Of a stretch of 64,000 nucleotides of DNA, positions 10,733 to 23,118 are shown piece after piece. Position 1 is the stretch's first letter, and each line of letters starts with the position of its first letter. The stretch comes from Sordaria brevicollis. Lineage: Eukaryota > Ascomycota > Sordariomycetes > Sordariales > Sordariaceae. The stretch is taken from the NCBI GenBank assembly GCA_033439795.1, contig JAUTDP010000014.1:372001-436000 (forward strand), in the 5' to 3' direction. The notes beneath the pieces were generated by a model. The model saw only the letters and a list, made by a program, of their open reading frames with translations, was not told the DNA's origin and did no database searches. The translations under genes and the position numbers were made by a program.

Positions 10733-12315
10733 TTTGAAAGGTGTGGGTGTCTTGAAAGGGAATGTCGAGACTGAGCTGAAGCTGGCAACAACGACGGAGC
10801 GACGAGGTGGGAGTTGAAGGGTTTTAAAAGGCCTGAGCCGGTCCAGTCGCTGCGTGAGTGGGCTACGTGGGGCAGGGCAGGCCGGGCGACTTCAATTTTG
10901 AAATTTTCAACTACGGTGCAACTTTTTTCTGTTGCATGGCCAACCGCCCCGGTTTTCCCCACCGCCTAACCTGGATTGGGCATGGTGGGCTGTGGCCACT
11001 ATCTTATCTAAGCTCTGCACGTGATCTTACTCGTGATATTTGGTCCCATTCACCTCCAATCCGAGCTTACGACTGGCTGCTTTCGCCCGACAAGGGGTGT
11101 GTGCTCTGTGGGTGGAGGGGCGTCGGCGGTCGAGGGGTCTTGTCTTGGAACTTTTTTCATCTCTTGGGCGCCTCCAGCCTCCGGGGGCGCTAGCAAGGAC
11201 TGCAGTGCAGGGTGGGCAAGGGCAACTTTTCAAGAGTGGAGGAGGGGGAGGGGTCTGAAGCAGTTGCAGCAAAAGACGGGAATCGTTTCATTGGATATTT
11301 TGACTTTTGACACAACGGGGCAACTCAATGATGAGATTTGAATCTCGTTGCCGGCAATGCAATGTCGGAGACTCGGAGGGAGGTGGAAATGTCAAGTGGC
11401 CATGGTGAGTCTGAACTCGAGAAAGTCTGGAAGCGGCAATGGTTTGGAAAGAAACAGTTCTGTTACACTTTGTTACCTGAAAACGAACAATGTTGCAAAC
11501 AGACTGTAGCAAAGTGTTGGCATTGTTTGCGTTTTGCTGTGCTTGTGATTGCGGCTTGTACACGGAATTTGTCAGTTGGCCTCCATCCTATGTAAGCCAA
11601 TACCAAAGTTTCTTCGACGGCACGGGAGTTCTCCGACTGTCTCCAAGACCACATCCACTCCATCGTTCATAAGAAGTAAGGTACATATCTGCCAGAAAGA
11701 GGTACATACTCCGGTGACTACTATCAGACGGAAATTCTCTATTAACTACAGTACTGGAGTCTCTCTTGGGAAAGAGCAACCACGACTTTCTTGCCTGGAG
11801 CAACAAGTCTCTACTTCCACTGTTTCCAGTGTTAGCAACTCGTACCTGCCTTCTAGACCCTGAGTGCTTGGACCACTCGTCTACAAACTGATTTTCTCTT
11901 TTCGCTGTGACAAAGTTCAACTCGTTCCACGTCTTCTTCTCTTCCTCTCCAAAATCTCACCTTTTTCCCCAACAACCAAGTATCCTGAACTTCCACTTTT
12001 TTCTCGGAAGAGCAACATCCCGCAGGCAGAGCCAACACTGCTCTAGACACAATCCAAAACATCAGACCGAATCGTATCGTGGATCCCCCCGAGTTGGAGA
12101 CCCCGTCGCCCGCATTCCCCAATCGACCACGCCTCGCCGGGCCTCGCTGCACGCTCAAGTCACTTTCTTGGGCATAAACTGCTTTTTTTGTGGGCCCGCC
12201 TGTCCAAGCTCAGTCCTTGTTAGCTCGACTCCAGTCTCGTCGCCCTTTGTCGGAACGACACACTTTGATCAACATCCACTTTCCAATCCCCCATCGCAAC
12301 ATCACGGCCGCCACC
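10733..12315. promoter_or_regulatory. Shared divergent promoter region of SSB Hsp70 and eIF4E
   Basis: About 1.6 kb between the two start codons, with no ORF of coding character. It contains the presumed promoters and leaders of both genes; the eIF4E side (about 11930-12300) is pyrimidine-rich with many CCAATC/TTCC stretches. I found no convincing perfect heat-shock element. Core promoter positions cannot be fixed by eye. Confidence 0.5.
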
Positions 12316-13205
12316 ATGTCCGAGCAAGTCGATCTCACCACCATCCCTATCAGCCCCGAGGGCGGCAACACCAACGGCGACGCCGCCGTCAAGGACGACA
12401 AGACCGTCACCGTCTTCCACGACAAGGAGCACTTCAATGTCAAGCACCCTCTCTCCAACCGCTGGACCCTCTGGTTCACCAAGCCCTCAAGCGGAAAGGT
12501 TGGTTTGCTGTCCACCACCATCACCTGCCCCATCATACTATGCGCAGTCAGCTAACATGATGGCTGCTAGGGCGACAACTGGAATGATCTCCTGAAGGAG
12601 GTTATTACCTTTGAGACGGTCGAGGAGTTCTGGGGTGTATATGTATGTCCACGAGTGCCCTCATCATACCCCGCCCTTTTTGCGCAACATGCACATGCTG
12701 ACCGAAACGCGCGCAGAACAACATCGCCCCGGTATCAGAGCTCGCTCTCAAGTCCGATTACCACCTCTTCAAGGAAGGCGTCCGCCCCGAGTGGGAGGAC
12801 CCCCAGAACAAGCACGGTGGCAAGTGGTCTTACCAGTTCAAGGAGAAGCGCAATGTCAACATCGACGAGATCTGGCTGCATACTATGCTCGCTGCGATCG
12901 GCGAGACTCTCGAGGACGAGGAGGACGGCGAGGTCATGGGTGTTGTCGTCAACGTCCGCAAGGCCTTCTTCCGTGTCGGTGTCTGGACTCGCACTATCGG
13001 CAAGCACATTCCCGGCCGCGGCGACGGAGACATTTCTGGCGGCAAGGGTAGGTCCCCTGAGAAGGGCAAGGAGATCCTGATGGCCATCGGCCGTCGCTTC
13101 AAGGAGGTCCTCCAGCTCCCGCCCAATGAGGCTCTCGAGTTCTCCGGCCACACGGAATCCGCCCACAGCGGCAGCTCTCGCGCCCGTGCCAAGATGACCG
13201 TCTAA
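12316..13205 (+). CDS. eIF4E: Translation initiation factor eIF4E (mRNA cap-binding)
   Basis: Binds the m7G cap and recruits eIF4G for cap-dependent initiation in the cytoplasm. Three exons: 12316-12498, 12571-12642 and 12717-13205, totalling 247 aa. The introns (GTTGGT...CTAG, with GCTAAC branch; GTATGT...GCAG, with CTGAC branch) fall in phase 0. The start has a textbook context (CCACCATG). Family features: a variable N-terminus, then HPLSNRWTLWFTKP; WNDLLKEVITFETVEEFWGVYNN (the dorsal helix that contacts eIF4G); GVRPEWEDPQN, which carries the cap-stacking Trp and the Glu contacting the base; and IDEIWLHTMLAAIGE. The C-terminus is Ser-rich. Length is normal for a fungal eIF4E. Divergent from the ribosome-associated Hsp70. 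Confidence 0.96.
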
Positions 13206-14169
13206 ACGCGGCCTTCAGTTTTGGCCATGTCATTGACAAGCTTAAGTCTCGCCCGGCTTTAGCAGGCGGCTTCGTTCTCATGCATACAACGAGCCGCTTA
13301 TAATACCTACGACGTTCTGAGAAAGAACGCCATGCGGTCTCGGCGGCGGCATACACGCAAAGAAAACGACAACGCATAGAAATATGGGATATCTCGTTTG
13401 ACCAAAAAGTTACCCGCTTCATTTACACTTGGTGGAGGGAACCGGGAGTCTGGAAGGGTGAAATCTAGCCGTGGCGTCGGTTTCCAAAAATCCTTTTTAC
13501 ATTTCATTCAGCAGCTCTATTGAGGTCCTTATCATGGCGTTTATTTGACTTTGGAAGTTACGGCAGCCTTTTAAATCGGTTTTATAACAAGTGGCTCCCC
13601 ACTCGCTGATTTGTGCATGGATCTGAGCATGGGTGGTCATGGAATTAGACAATGGTTTATACTCGGGTCGAAACGGGGTTGCCGCACTAATTCCAATGGG
13701 TTTCCGAGAGAGCATGTGTATGGTGTGTTTGGGCTTTTGCGGCGGGCATGGAACACAGTCGTCACGGAATATGGGACATTGATAGGAGCTTAGTGAGGAA
13801 TAAAAGCATTGATCCTCTATGTTCGGCCGGAAATGGACGTGTCTTTGTTAGGAAATCTTGACCTGACTGTTCGGAACAGGCAAACCAAACTTGTCCAACC
13901 CGTTCGGCACCGCTCATGGTTTAGAGTTGACCAGAGGTATGCATACTCATATTATCCAAACTCGCACGATGGCACGATCACAAATCAATCTGACTGACAT
14001 GGAAACAGCAAGTATAAGACTAGTCGTATGAAAAAGAAAGCTAACTATGATACATCTTGATCCGTCCCACACCAGAACCGAACGCCAACATAACCGATTA
14101 TCCTTCCACAGTCAACCAAGCGCTCTACTATCCAACGTTCAAAAATCTGTCGTCCACGGTTCAACTGCT
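13206..14169. other. Convergent intergenic region between eIF4E and the 965-aa gene
   Basis: Contains only the presumed 3' ends of both genes. No ORF, repeat or RNA gene could be supported. Confidence 0.55.
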
Positions 14170-17131
14170 TCAATCCGTTACTGGAGGAGGAGGTTGTACC
14201 TCGCCCACGTTGATGTAGGTTTCGTACCAGCCAGTTGTGACGGTTGAAGTTTTGAGAGTCGAGGTCTTCTCAGATGTCAGACCAGCAGCTTTACGGACAA
14301 TCTTTCTGTCTGTGCGGGTAAACACCTCATCATCCCAGTTAGTTGTCGTCGTGTAAGTAGTTGTCTCAGTCTTCAACTCAGACCCTTGCCCCCATCCAAA
14401 GGGGTTCCAAAATCCACGGCCGGCAGCATCAGCAAGCGCTTCTGTCGTCGTGGTAGTAGTCGTTGTTATGGTCGTAGCCGGCACAGTTGGCACTGACGAC
14501 TTCAAAGACTTTCCTAGAGGTACTGCTGCCTTTCGTCTCCGCCACGATTCAGGCAAGTACGAAGTACCAGTCTTACCTGCCAACCACGCATCAGCCCTCT
14601 CCAACCCTCCTCTCACTCTATCGTCCACCAAACTAAACCAATCGCCCCATCTTCCGAAAAATCCCCTTAGTTTGCCATATATATACCCAAGAGCTCTCAA
14701 AACGAACGACAACGGCCCCAGCATCACTCTCTTCACCACGTTAATGACAGGACTTAGTACAGGACCAAGTACTCTCCAAACTGCAGAGAAGACGGGAGCG
14801 AGGAAGTCCCTGATTTGCTTGACCACATGCAAAACGGTTGACTCCAAAGCCAAGACGAAAGGCAACAGGCTCGGGAAGAGGAAAGGCAAGATGACGAAGC
14901 GTAAGAAGCCAAGAATCGCAAGTGTCCAGAACAGCCGTTTAAAGAACACCAAAGTGCGAGTCGACGGCAACACCCTCGTCAGCAGCGACGAGCTAGTACG
15001 CTGGGAGTAAGCCGACTGTGAACCAAAAGAATTCTTCGCATGCCGTTTTGTCAAAGGCAAATTCGTCCACTCTCTCAGAGTCGGGCTATGCTCGGGCATA
15101 TAACCCGGGTACCCAGTGTAGTACTTCTCCGGCCCTGCGTTAGGGTCATTGAGGTTGATCCGGAGCGAAGAAAGCTGGGACTCGTCGGCCACGCCCGAGT
15201 AGTAAATGGCGTTGCCCTTGGCAATGGTGTGAATCGCCATGGCGTCTTGTTGCCGCACGTAAGGGTTTTCATGTCCACCACGACCACCACGAGCCTTGAA
15301 AGAGGGGGATGAATCAAAGGTCTTGAAGCGGGGAAGGATGCGGTCGAAGTAGTACTCGTAAGTGGGGTGGCTTTCGATAGAGGCTAGCAGGTCGTTGGTC
15401 TGGAAGGAGGAGGAGCGGGAAAACGGTGCCTTCTTGATGGGCTCGCGGTAGGTGTTTTCCTGGTTGACGTAGCGTTGGACGGCGGGGAAGACGGCGATTT
15501 GGGTCTTTGCGAGGCGCGAGGGGAGGTAGAGTTCTGGACCTTCCAAAGATTTGGGGCCGTAGGGGTCGGAGGGGGCAGGGTCGACGATGGTGGGTGCGAC
15601 GAAACCGGGACGAAGACGGGCGAGTGTGGAGGCGGTGGCAGAGAGACCGGACTTGAGCGTGCTGCTGGCACCACCGAGAACAGAGCCGAGGGCCCCGCGT
15701 GCTTTGGCGACAGTGGACTTGGGCGCATCCTTCTTCCCCTTCTTCTTCTGGCGGCGACGTTCAGCTTCCAGGCCTGCGTGATACCGCTTATGAGCGTCGT
15801 GCTCGTGCTTATCAGCCCAGGCGCGAGAAATTTCAAAGGGAACGTCGTCCACGTTTTCGATTTCCGTGCTCCATCCGTCTCCGGGCAGAGGCCAGTTGAA
15901 GCGGAAGACATCACGAGACAAACGCATGGCGATGTTGAAGTAGCCCGCTTCGGCAACGATATCGTGGATATCCTGGTGGAACTCCAAGGGATCGATACGG
16001 ATCTCGAACTCGTTGGAGATGAACTTGAGCATAGGGGAGAACAAAGCCGTGGTTTGGATCGCCAGCTTGTCCACCGCAGGCCAGAAGTTGGGAGTCAAGA
16101 TGTACTCGCCCAAAGCGGTGCGAACAGCTTGGGAACGCAATTCGGTGCGGGCGTAACCTGTTCATCATCAGTCAACACTCGTCCACGGTACCATCATCAT
16201 CGGAAAAAGGAGACAACATACCATCCATATCAATATAACACTCATCCTGCGCCTCCAACATCCTCTTCGTGTTCCTATCCGCTCCAAAAAGCAGATCATC
16301 CCACACCTGCTCCTGCAACACCCTCACCAACACCCCCGCCATCAACAACTTCCTATGCGTCCCCTTGGCAAGCAACACATCCCACCCAGCCGGGTGATTA
16401 TTATCCTGCCTCGCCACAAGACTAGCATAATGAACAAAATGATCCGACACCCCAGCCTGCTTCCACAAATTCGACCAATCCCTCACGCTCTTCGCCCCAA
16501 CGTTTACATCCCTCCCTTCCTCAAAATACTTCTCCGTCCACCTGTACACCCTCCTCATCAAATCATACCACAAAATCTCGTACCACTCCGACTGAAACTC
16601 CCACTCCCGCTCCGGCTGCTCCGCCGACGGCCACCGGATGTGTTCAAACCCAAGCTGCGTCGGCCTCCACCCGCTCTCTCTGATATCGCGCACCTGCTTC
16701 GGCACGGCTTCACCCAAACTACTAACCCCCGGAAGCGCTTCAACACCCAGCTTTTTAACAACCGACTTGACCCCCGCCTCAATAGCGGAGAAGGCTCGCA
16801 ACCCGTCGTGGCGAAAGGGGATGTAATCAAACCTAAACCGCAACGGGTGTTCGGTTATGGGTAAAGGACGGAGGAGACGGTCGTCGATGCCCAAAATGGC
16901 GAGCTTGCGCTCGTGAAGGTCGGTTTTGTTAAGTTCCTGGTAGAGCCCATCGGAGGGCAACCAAGGGCGCTCGCGCGTGCCGACGGGCTCGACCATGACG
17001 CGCGTGGTGGAGGGCCGGATGGATTGCCGGATGTCGGAGCGGGATTTGGGCACGGCGGAGCCGTTGTTGTTGAGGGCGAAGGAGGGGAGGGTGCCGCCAT
17101 AGCGGAGGTTGGGTGGGGTTGAGTACGCCAT
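14170..17131 (-). CDS. Hypothetical 965-aa membrane-associated protein
   Basis: Two exons, 17131-16222 and 16157-14170, joined across a 64-bp intron (GTATGT...CAG) that restores DMDGYARTEL. Start MAYSTPPNLRYGG has context GACAATGG. I do not recognise the family. Residues 1-450 look like a folded domain rich in Trp and charged residues (WYEILWYDLMRRVYRWTEKYF). A basic stretch (RRRQKKKGKK) lies near 440 and low complexity near 460-480. Strongly hydrophobic segments at about 712-741 and 755-779 suggest one or two membrane passes or a membrane-embedded helix pair. The tail is Thr-rich (ATTITTTTTTTTE) and ends in PPPPVTD. The product is probably an integral or membrane-anchored protein; the compartment is unknown. 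Confidence 0.85.
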
Positions 17132-18276
17132 TGTCCTTTTTTTTCTTTCCCTTTGGTTGGCTGTGTTGTAGATGTCGCTGCGTTTGTGGTCGACGTTGGC
17201 TTTCTCGGGTGTGGTCCTGTCCTGCTCAAGGAATCACGCAGTAGTCAGGCCCTTTCGAAAGCGTTGATGGACTTGGTATGATCACCGAGATGTTGTTGTT
17301 GACTAAAAGGAATGTTGTAAAGGAAAGTTTTGCAGGAAGAGAATTTGTTGGCAACATGTTGACAACATAAGAGGAACAAGCACACAAAGGGCGACGACGG
17401 AGGGTAGCTGAGTTAGGGTGAATGAATGAAGCCGTGTGAGACTTGTCGAACCTCTCTCCGACAATGCCCACAAACAAAGGGGTGGTGTGCTTGCTAGGGA
17501 GAGAGCTGGACGGAAATGGACATGAAGCTGGGCAGAAACAAAGGAAAACGAGCCGGACATGGCAAGTCCAACAATGGGCTAACCTGAGAAACCTATCGGC
17601 AGAAATCTTTGAGGAGCAACATTCCGACCGTTCGCATCGCATCGAAGCTTTTCTGCTGTTAGCTTGCCGTTCTCGGAACGGAAAACAACACAAGGTCGTA
17701 AAACTCTGAGCATTGCATTGTTTTGTTTGCGAGTGTAGTTTAGACAAAGAAGGTTGTCAATAATGACTTCCTAACCGCTAGATGGCAGTGCCCATTATCG
17801 CTTGCCTAGAATTCCGAATTATGTTTCTTTCCAAAACGTCGTCGCCGACTGGATTTAAAAGTTTCGCTGTTTAAAAATCCCCCCTTGGCGTCACGGATAT
17901 CATACATAACAACATGACGCTCTGGCAATGTCCACTCCACCCGTCCATTACCATACGTATATTTATCTCACCCATAGCGCCACTTTATTCTTCAGCCAAA
18001 AGCAGACCAACAATACCCATGATGGAGAGAGAAAAGCACCAAATGACCGAGCCGAACGCAATTGTATTCCACATCCCACCGTCGTCCCTAAACTCCATGA
18101 TGTAAATAACTTGACGCTCGCCAAACCAAACACTTTTGTGAAATGACCAGACTGCCTTGCGCCGGCCAGAACCAAGCTCCACCGTTGCATCCACCACAAG
18201 ACCCTGAAAACAATTAGAAAGGTATCAGAAAATACCAGAAAAGAACACTCGAGCGGAAGATAGCTCAAAAAAGCCT
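17132..18276. other. Intergenic region between the 965-aa gene and Rsc4
   Basis: Holds the upstream region of the 965-aa gene and the 3' end of the Rsc4-like gene. A hydrophobic minus-strand frame at 17985-18203 follows a plausible intron end (CTAAT branch, TTTTCAG) and is discussed as a finding; otherwise nothing is recognisable. Confidence 0.5.
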
Positions 18277-20990
18277 TTACACCCTAGGTAAAAAGGCATT
18301 GATGGAGATCTTCTCCAGCTCACACTCGGCGCCACTGGGAAGCTTCTGGCCCTTTGGAAGGGCTGCAATCATTGTGACAGTGATAACTGTCGTACCCGGC
18401 TGCAACGGAAGGTCAAATACTATCGCATTCACGGGCAGCGGGTCGTCAGGAATCGGCAGGGGGGTCGCTCTTCCCACCACCGAGCCATTAATGGTGATGA
18501 AAAGGCGGTATTGGCGTTGTTGCTGCTCCATAATAGGAGAGAGTCGTGGAATAAGCTGTAGCCTGCTGTGGTTCGTCGGCAGATGAACTGTCAGGTTTTG
18601 CTGGGCCAGTTTGGGATGGGCTGGAACTTCAAGCCTAAACCGTCTCTCGAGAGGAATGCTGGGATGGGTGCGGATAAGGATGCTGTGAATAAGGGCATCG
18701 GCGAGACCTGGCATAATAGTTAGTGATCGAATTTCCATTGACGGACTTTGAGGAACCTTACCTCGTCCGGGGGCACGGTATATCTTATCCCATATAGGCG
18801 GGGGCGGGGGCGGCGCTACAACGGGCACATGGCCGTTCTGAAGTGCTGCGGAACCTGGCTGCTGTGATCCCGGGGTCGCGGTCCCGGATACTACGGCGGA
18901 CCCATTCATGCCCGCTCGGGGCGGTAGAGGCACGGGTGATTGTTGTACACCACCTTCAAGCTTGGCCTGGGTGAAAGCAGGGCTTGGCGCCGCAGAGGTA
19001 GACAGACTCCTGGCTTTATCTTGTGATATAGCAGCGACTGCAGACGGAACAATTCTATTGCCGTTCACAGCACCATAGCTGTGGTTGGAATCAATCGACT
19101 GACCAGTTTGAGGCGCTGGCGAGGCGGCAGCGCTACCCCGAGAACCAACATGGATGGTGATTTTCTTTGGGCCGGTCACACTTGGGGTCTCTGAACCGGG
19201 TGCGACCTTAAGCTTGATCTTTGGGGGCTGTGGCGGCTCTTGAACCACTGCCTTGGCCTGGTTCAACTCTTTCTCGAAACAGTCCTTAAGCTCTGTCGCG
19301 AGATCGTAAATGACGCTCCCCTCTTCGTTGTAATAGTGGGCGTTATTCCAAAGCAGACTAGCCTTCTCCTCGAATGCGGCCCAGCTCTTGAACTCGCTCA
19401 CACCCGTCGGCTTAGCACGGCCGTAGATACCCTTGACAAGCTTCTGCAGGCCCTTCAACGACAGCGGTTCGGTAATGACAGCGAAATAGTCCTTGAAGCT
19501 CCTTGGAGGAAGATTGATAAAATCGAGGAAATAAGGATCCCTGTTGAGGTATGTTAGCTTGTGCCGAGGTGGGGGTAAGTCAGCAGAAGAGGATGTGACG
19601 TACGATCCATCCGGCTTGCGGATCAGTTCTTCAACAATCTTCTCTTGTGCTTCCTGGAAGCTGAGACCTTTGTAAGGTACATCCTCATACTCGTGATCTG
19701 TCTTCTTCTTGTCACCTCGATTAGGCCTTGACGTGGGTGCTGGCGAGGCCGTATTTCTCGCCGTTGGTCTGCCACTCTCGCGCCTCTTGATGACAATCCT
19801 CCTCGGGTTCTCGTTGTCGTCGTCGCCGCTCTCGTCGTCCTCCTCATTTTCTCCTCCAGCCTCACCCTCGCCGTGGGAATCCTCTGCCGAAAGAGATTTG
19901 CGTTTCCGAGTAGATGTAACGGAGCCGTTCGACGAGCTGTTTGAGGAGATTCTTTTGATACCGTTCTGATTGGGTTCCCTGCTCTTCTCGTCTTCCTCTC
20001 CGGGAATGGGTGTCGCGATGCAGCTGTAGCCGACTTCTCGCATGTAGGCGGGATTGGTTTTGGTCATGTAATTGCTAAGCGCTTTCCTAACGCGTTCCGC
20101 ATCGTCGAAGATCTCGGTGCCTTTTTTGTAATATTCTTTCGCGTTCATAACCATGCGTTTGAAGTAACCTTCTAGCTCCGACAAGTTTGCAAAGTCCTGG
20201 TTATGCAGTTTGCGCTCGATCGTTTTGAGGGATATGGGCAACTTGATGCGCCTATAGTAGTCTTCGTTTCCTTCGCGTGGGATGAGGTCTTCGAACTTGT
20301 CGGCGACAGTACGTCCACTATGATCGGGGTGTCAGTATCCAACTTCATGGAGGCGATGCAACAGGTCTGCCTATTTATTGATCGACAGTGTTGTGCAGCG
20401 GACGGAGAGAACTGCACTGGGCATTGGTGGAAGATGGCAGTATCATACCTCTTATCCCTCGTGTTCCGAATCATCTTGAGGAAGTGCAGGCCATATGCGG
20501 TGGTAGACTCGTGGGTCTCCTCCACGTTGAGATCGTAATCCTCCAAGGGCTACATTCATGGTTAGCGGGCTGTTATGTAGTTGTGTAATGCGAACTATGG
20601 TGGTTGGCTGGTGTATTGTCGAATCCAAGGGATAAGACGCGGGTTGAGCATCGCGGGAGGCAGATGTTGAGCTTCATTGTTGACGAGTGCTGGGGGGTTC
20701 AAGCAGATGATTGTGATGGGTGCTATCAATGGGTGCATGTGCACTTCATGAACTTCCTTTCCCAGACGAGGAAAGAAAGATTCAAGGTTGTGGTCACTGC
20801 ATGCGCCCATCACTGGCGAACGAAGATGCATGTACAAGTAGTGTAGGGGCGGGAGGAGGGATGGGAGGAAATGGCTGGAGACCAGGTTCAAACTTACTCT
20901 AGGTTCCTGCTTGGTGCGCTTCGCAGCGCGGTCGTCGCCATCCTGGATGTTGGCTCCGTTGGAGATGCTGGCTTTCCGCTTATTGTCCAT
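18277..20990 (-). CDS. RSC4: Rsc4-like tandem-bromodomain subunit of the RSC remodeller
   Basis: RSC is the essential SWI/SNF-class nucleosome remodeller; Rsc4 binds acetylated histone tails through two bromodomains. Four exons: 20990-20898, 20549-20449, 20317-18762 and 18707-18277, totalling 726 aa. The basic N-terminus (AAKRTKQEPR) looks like a nuclear signal. Bromodomain 1 covers about 40-150 (DYYRRIKLPISLKTIERK; the NAKEYY segment would supply the acetyl-lysine Asn). A Ser/acidic linker follows with an RRIVIKRRESGRPTAR patch. Bromodomain 2 covers about 290-430 (DYFAVITEPLSLKGLQK; LWNNAHYYNEEGS). The conserved C-terminal domain ends ECELEKISINAFLPRV. The 54-bp last intron is in frame without a stop, so it could be retained. 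Other tandem-bromodomain proteins are possible, but the C-terminal domain favours Rsc4. Confidence 0.88.
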
Positions 20991-22545
20991 GTCGGCGAAG
21001 AACCCGAGTGCAAACCGGCGGGCGTGGGTGGTGGTCGATACGGTAGGCTATCCGATGATGTCGTCAGAGCTACCGGTAGGGCGGTGCCGGCGGGGCAATG
21101 GGTATAATTGGGGTGAAGGGTCTTGTCTGGGGGTCAGGGACCGGATGGGAGTCGCTGGCGCAGAACAGGTGGACGGGACTCGTAGGTTCGGGAGACGCGT
21201 TGCGGTTTGGCGATGTCGTTCTGCGGGCACAAAAAATGCCACTTGGGTTGAATGGGTAGTGGTGGTGGATTAGTGGGAACCGCGCTCCAGTGGTGCTCCA
21301 GCAGCGATGGGGGGACCTGGCCTGAGCTGCAGCGGGCGCGGGCGGATGGCGTCGAAGTGGACGGGATGATTGATGGCCGCCGCTTGTGAGAGAACGTGAC
21401 GGAATAAGTTATGGAAAGAGCAGGGGGCAGGCTAGAATCGCTTTGGTGTAAGTGAGATCGATGGTTGACCATCCACGAGCCAATAACAGTGGTGACTATC
21501 GAAAGTCTTCTTGCGCAGGAACAAGAGACACTTTAGTTTTTTTGGTGGATGCTGCACGGCGTCCAGTGTTGCTGGGTAGTGAGATCGGTATAGGTTCCGG
21601 CAATGTGGACACAGTGATGATGGGCAGTGGGAATACCCTCAAGGTTAACGCGTGGTATAAAGATGGCGAGTTGGGTGCTCCAACAGACAGATGAAAAAAA
21701 GACGGTTGGCTGTTGCTTTGACCCGGATTGCCGTGAGCTTGAGGTTGTTAGTGCAGCCCAGGTCGGTTGTGGTGTTTGCTTCCCTGTGCCGGAACCTGGA
21801 GCCCGTCTGGTGGTGGTGTGTCTGTGTGTCCGTGCTCTCTTCAGACGACTTTGAGAAAGTGAAAAGTGAAAGCGTCGGTACTCTGACCACATCCCTTGAG
21901 GCTTGGCGACTGGCGGACGTCTGCCAAAGTTCCTGTCAAGTGCCGATTCTTCAAAGTCTGCCATAAAAATGCCAAGACAAGATAGCGTGACGCGGCCGGC
22001 AAACTTTGGAATCGTTTGGAATTGCCGGCCGGACACTTCCGTCTGCCACCGGACCCTTGTCCACTGACTGCGATTCCCCTCGTCACTGGCCGACCGTCGT
22101 CAACATCACCATCTCATCGCAAGACCGACACTCTTCAATAACGCCAGAGAACTTTGACAATAAGAGTTTTTGTTCGCCTTATTCACAAGAGACTCCCCGA
22201 GACACAACAATAGCATTCGTCGACTACCTTCAATTTGACTTTCGGTTCGATCGTCTCAACTCAGCAAACCAAAGACAATAAGTCACAAGCAACTTGAATA
22301 CCTACACTGCCGACACCGACTCCACTGTCTTGACAGCGACCATCTGCCTCCCGAGTTCTTAAATAGCACTCTATCCGCCCCACGCACGCGGCCACCACAG
22401 CGAGACCCAAACCACCGAAAGAGACGCGTTGTAGAATCGCACAGCACCGTCAGCAACTATCGCCTTAGCAACCGCTCGATAAGGTACCCAAACAACAAAC
22501 AACAACCAAAAACAACCAAAAACTCCGACAACACAAGCAGCCAAA
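20991..22545. promoter_or_regulatory. Divergent upstream region of Rsc4 and Cks1
   Basis: About 1.55 kb between the two starts, with no gene. It contains a GC-rich 10-bp palindrome (21993-22031). The last 250 bp before Cks1 is a CA-rich probable leader with AACAACCAAA-type repeats. Confidence 0.5.
21993..22031. repeat. Inverted repeat CGGCCGGCAA/TTGCCGGCCG
   Basis: Perfect 10-bp arms around a 19-bp loop that itself carries a TTTGGAA direct repeat. It lies about 515 bp before the Cks1 ATG. It may be a paired binding site or a cruciform; its function is unknown. Confidence 0.75.
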
Positions 22546-23118
22546 ATGACACCGGAGGAGATGGGCATCGACACCAGTCGCCGCAACCCTAGCCCGCGGC
22601 CGCTGTCTGACAACGAGCGGGCGCGCCTCGAGGAGTACATCGACTCTATTCACTATTCTACTCGGTACGCCGTTATGCCATTTAGGAAGCCATGCTCTAC
22701 TTTACGGTTACTGACCTTATCGCTTGTTCCTCCCACAGCTACTCCGACAACGACTACGAGTACCGCCACGTCCAGCTACCCAAGGCCATGCTCAAGGCCA
22801 TTCCCTCCGACTACCATGACAAGTCCAAGGGCACCTTGAAGCTCTTGTGGGAGGAGGAATGGAGGGCCATGGGCATTACACAGGTGCGCGCGAACATGAA
22901 ATATTTGGCGGTGGGCGACGTATGAGAAACAACAAGACTGACACAAAAGTTGCGATAACAGAGTCTCGGTTGGGAACACTACGAGGTTCATGAGCCAGAG
23001 CCTCATATCCTGTTGTTCAAGTACGCATATTTATTCCACATTACCACAAAAAATGCGGCATTGCTAACTCGACGGTTCTCACAGGCGTCCCCTAAACTAC
23101 CAGCCCCCTCAATGCTAG
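22546..23118 (+). CDS. CKS1: Cks1/Suc1 cyclin-dependent kinase regulatory subunit
   Basis: Small adaptor that binds the cyclin-dependent kinase and phosphorylated substrates during the cell cycle. Four exons: 22546-22664, 22739-22883, 22962-23020 and 23085-23118, totalling 118 aa. All three introns have CTGAC or CTAAC branch sites and CAG ends. Diagnostic sequence: [20 protein letters not shown] (phosphate-binding face), [21 protein letters not shown], and the [14 protein letters not shown] segment with the beta-hinge. A 20-residue N-terminal extension precedes the domain, as is common in filamentous fungi. Exon boundaries reconstruct the family sequence without gaps. Confidence 0.96.

Noticed and set aside
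10885..10920. GAA/TTC blocks as a heat-shock element upstream of SSB
   Set aside because: Spacing between the GAA and TTC blocks is wrong for the nGAAn array.
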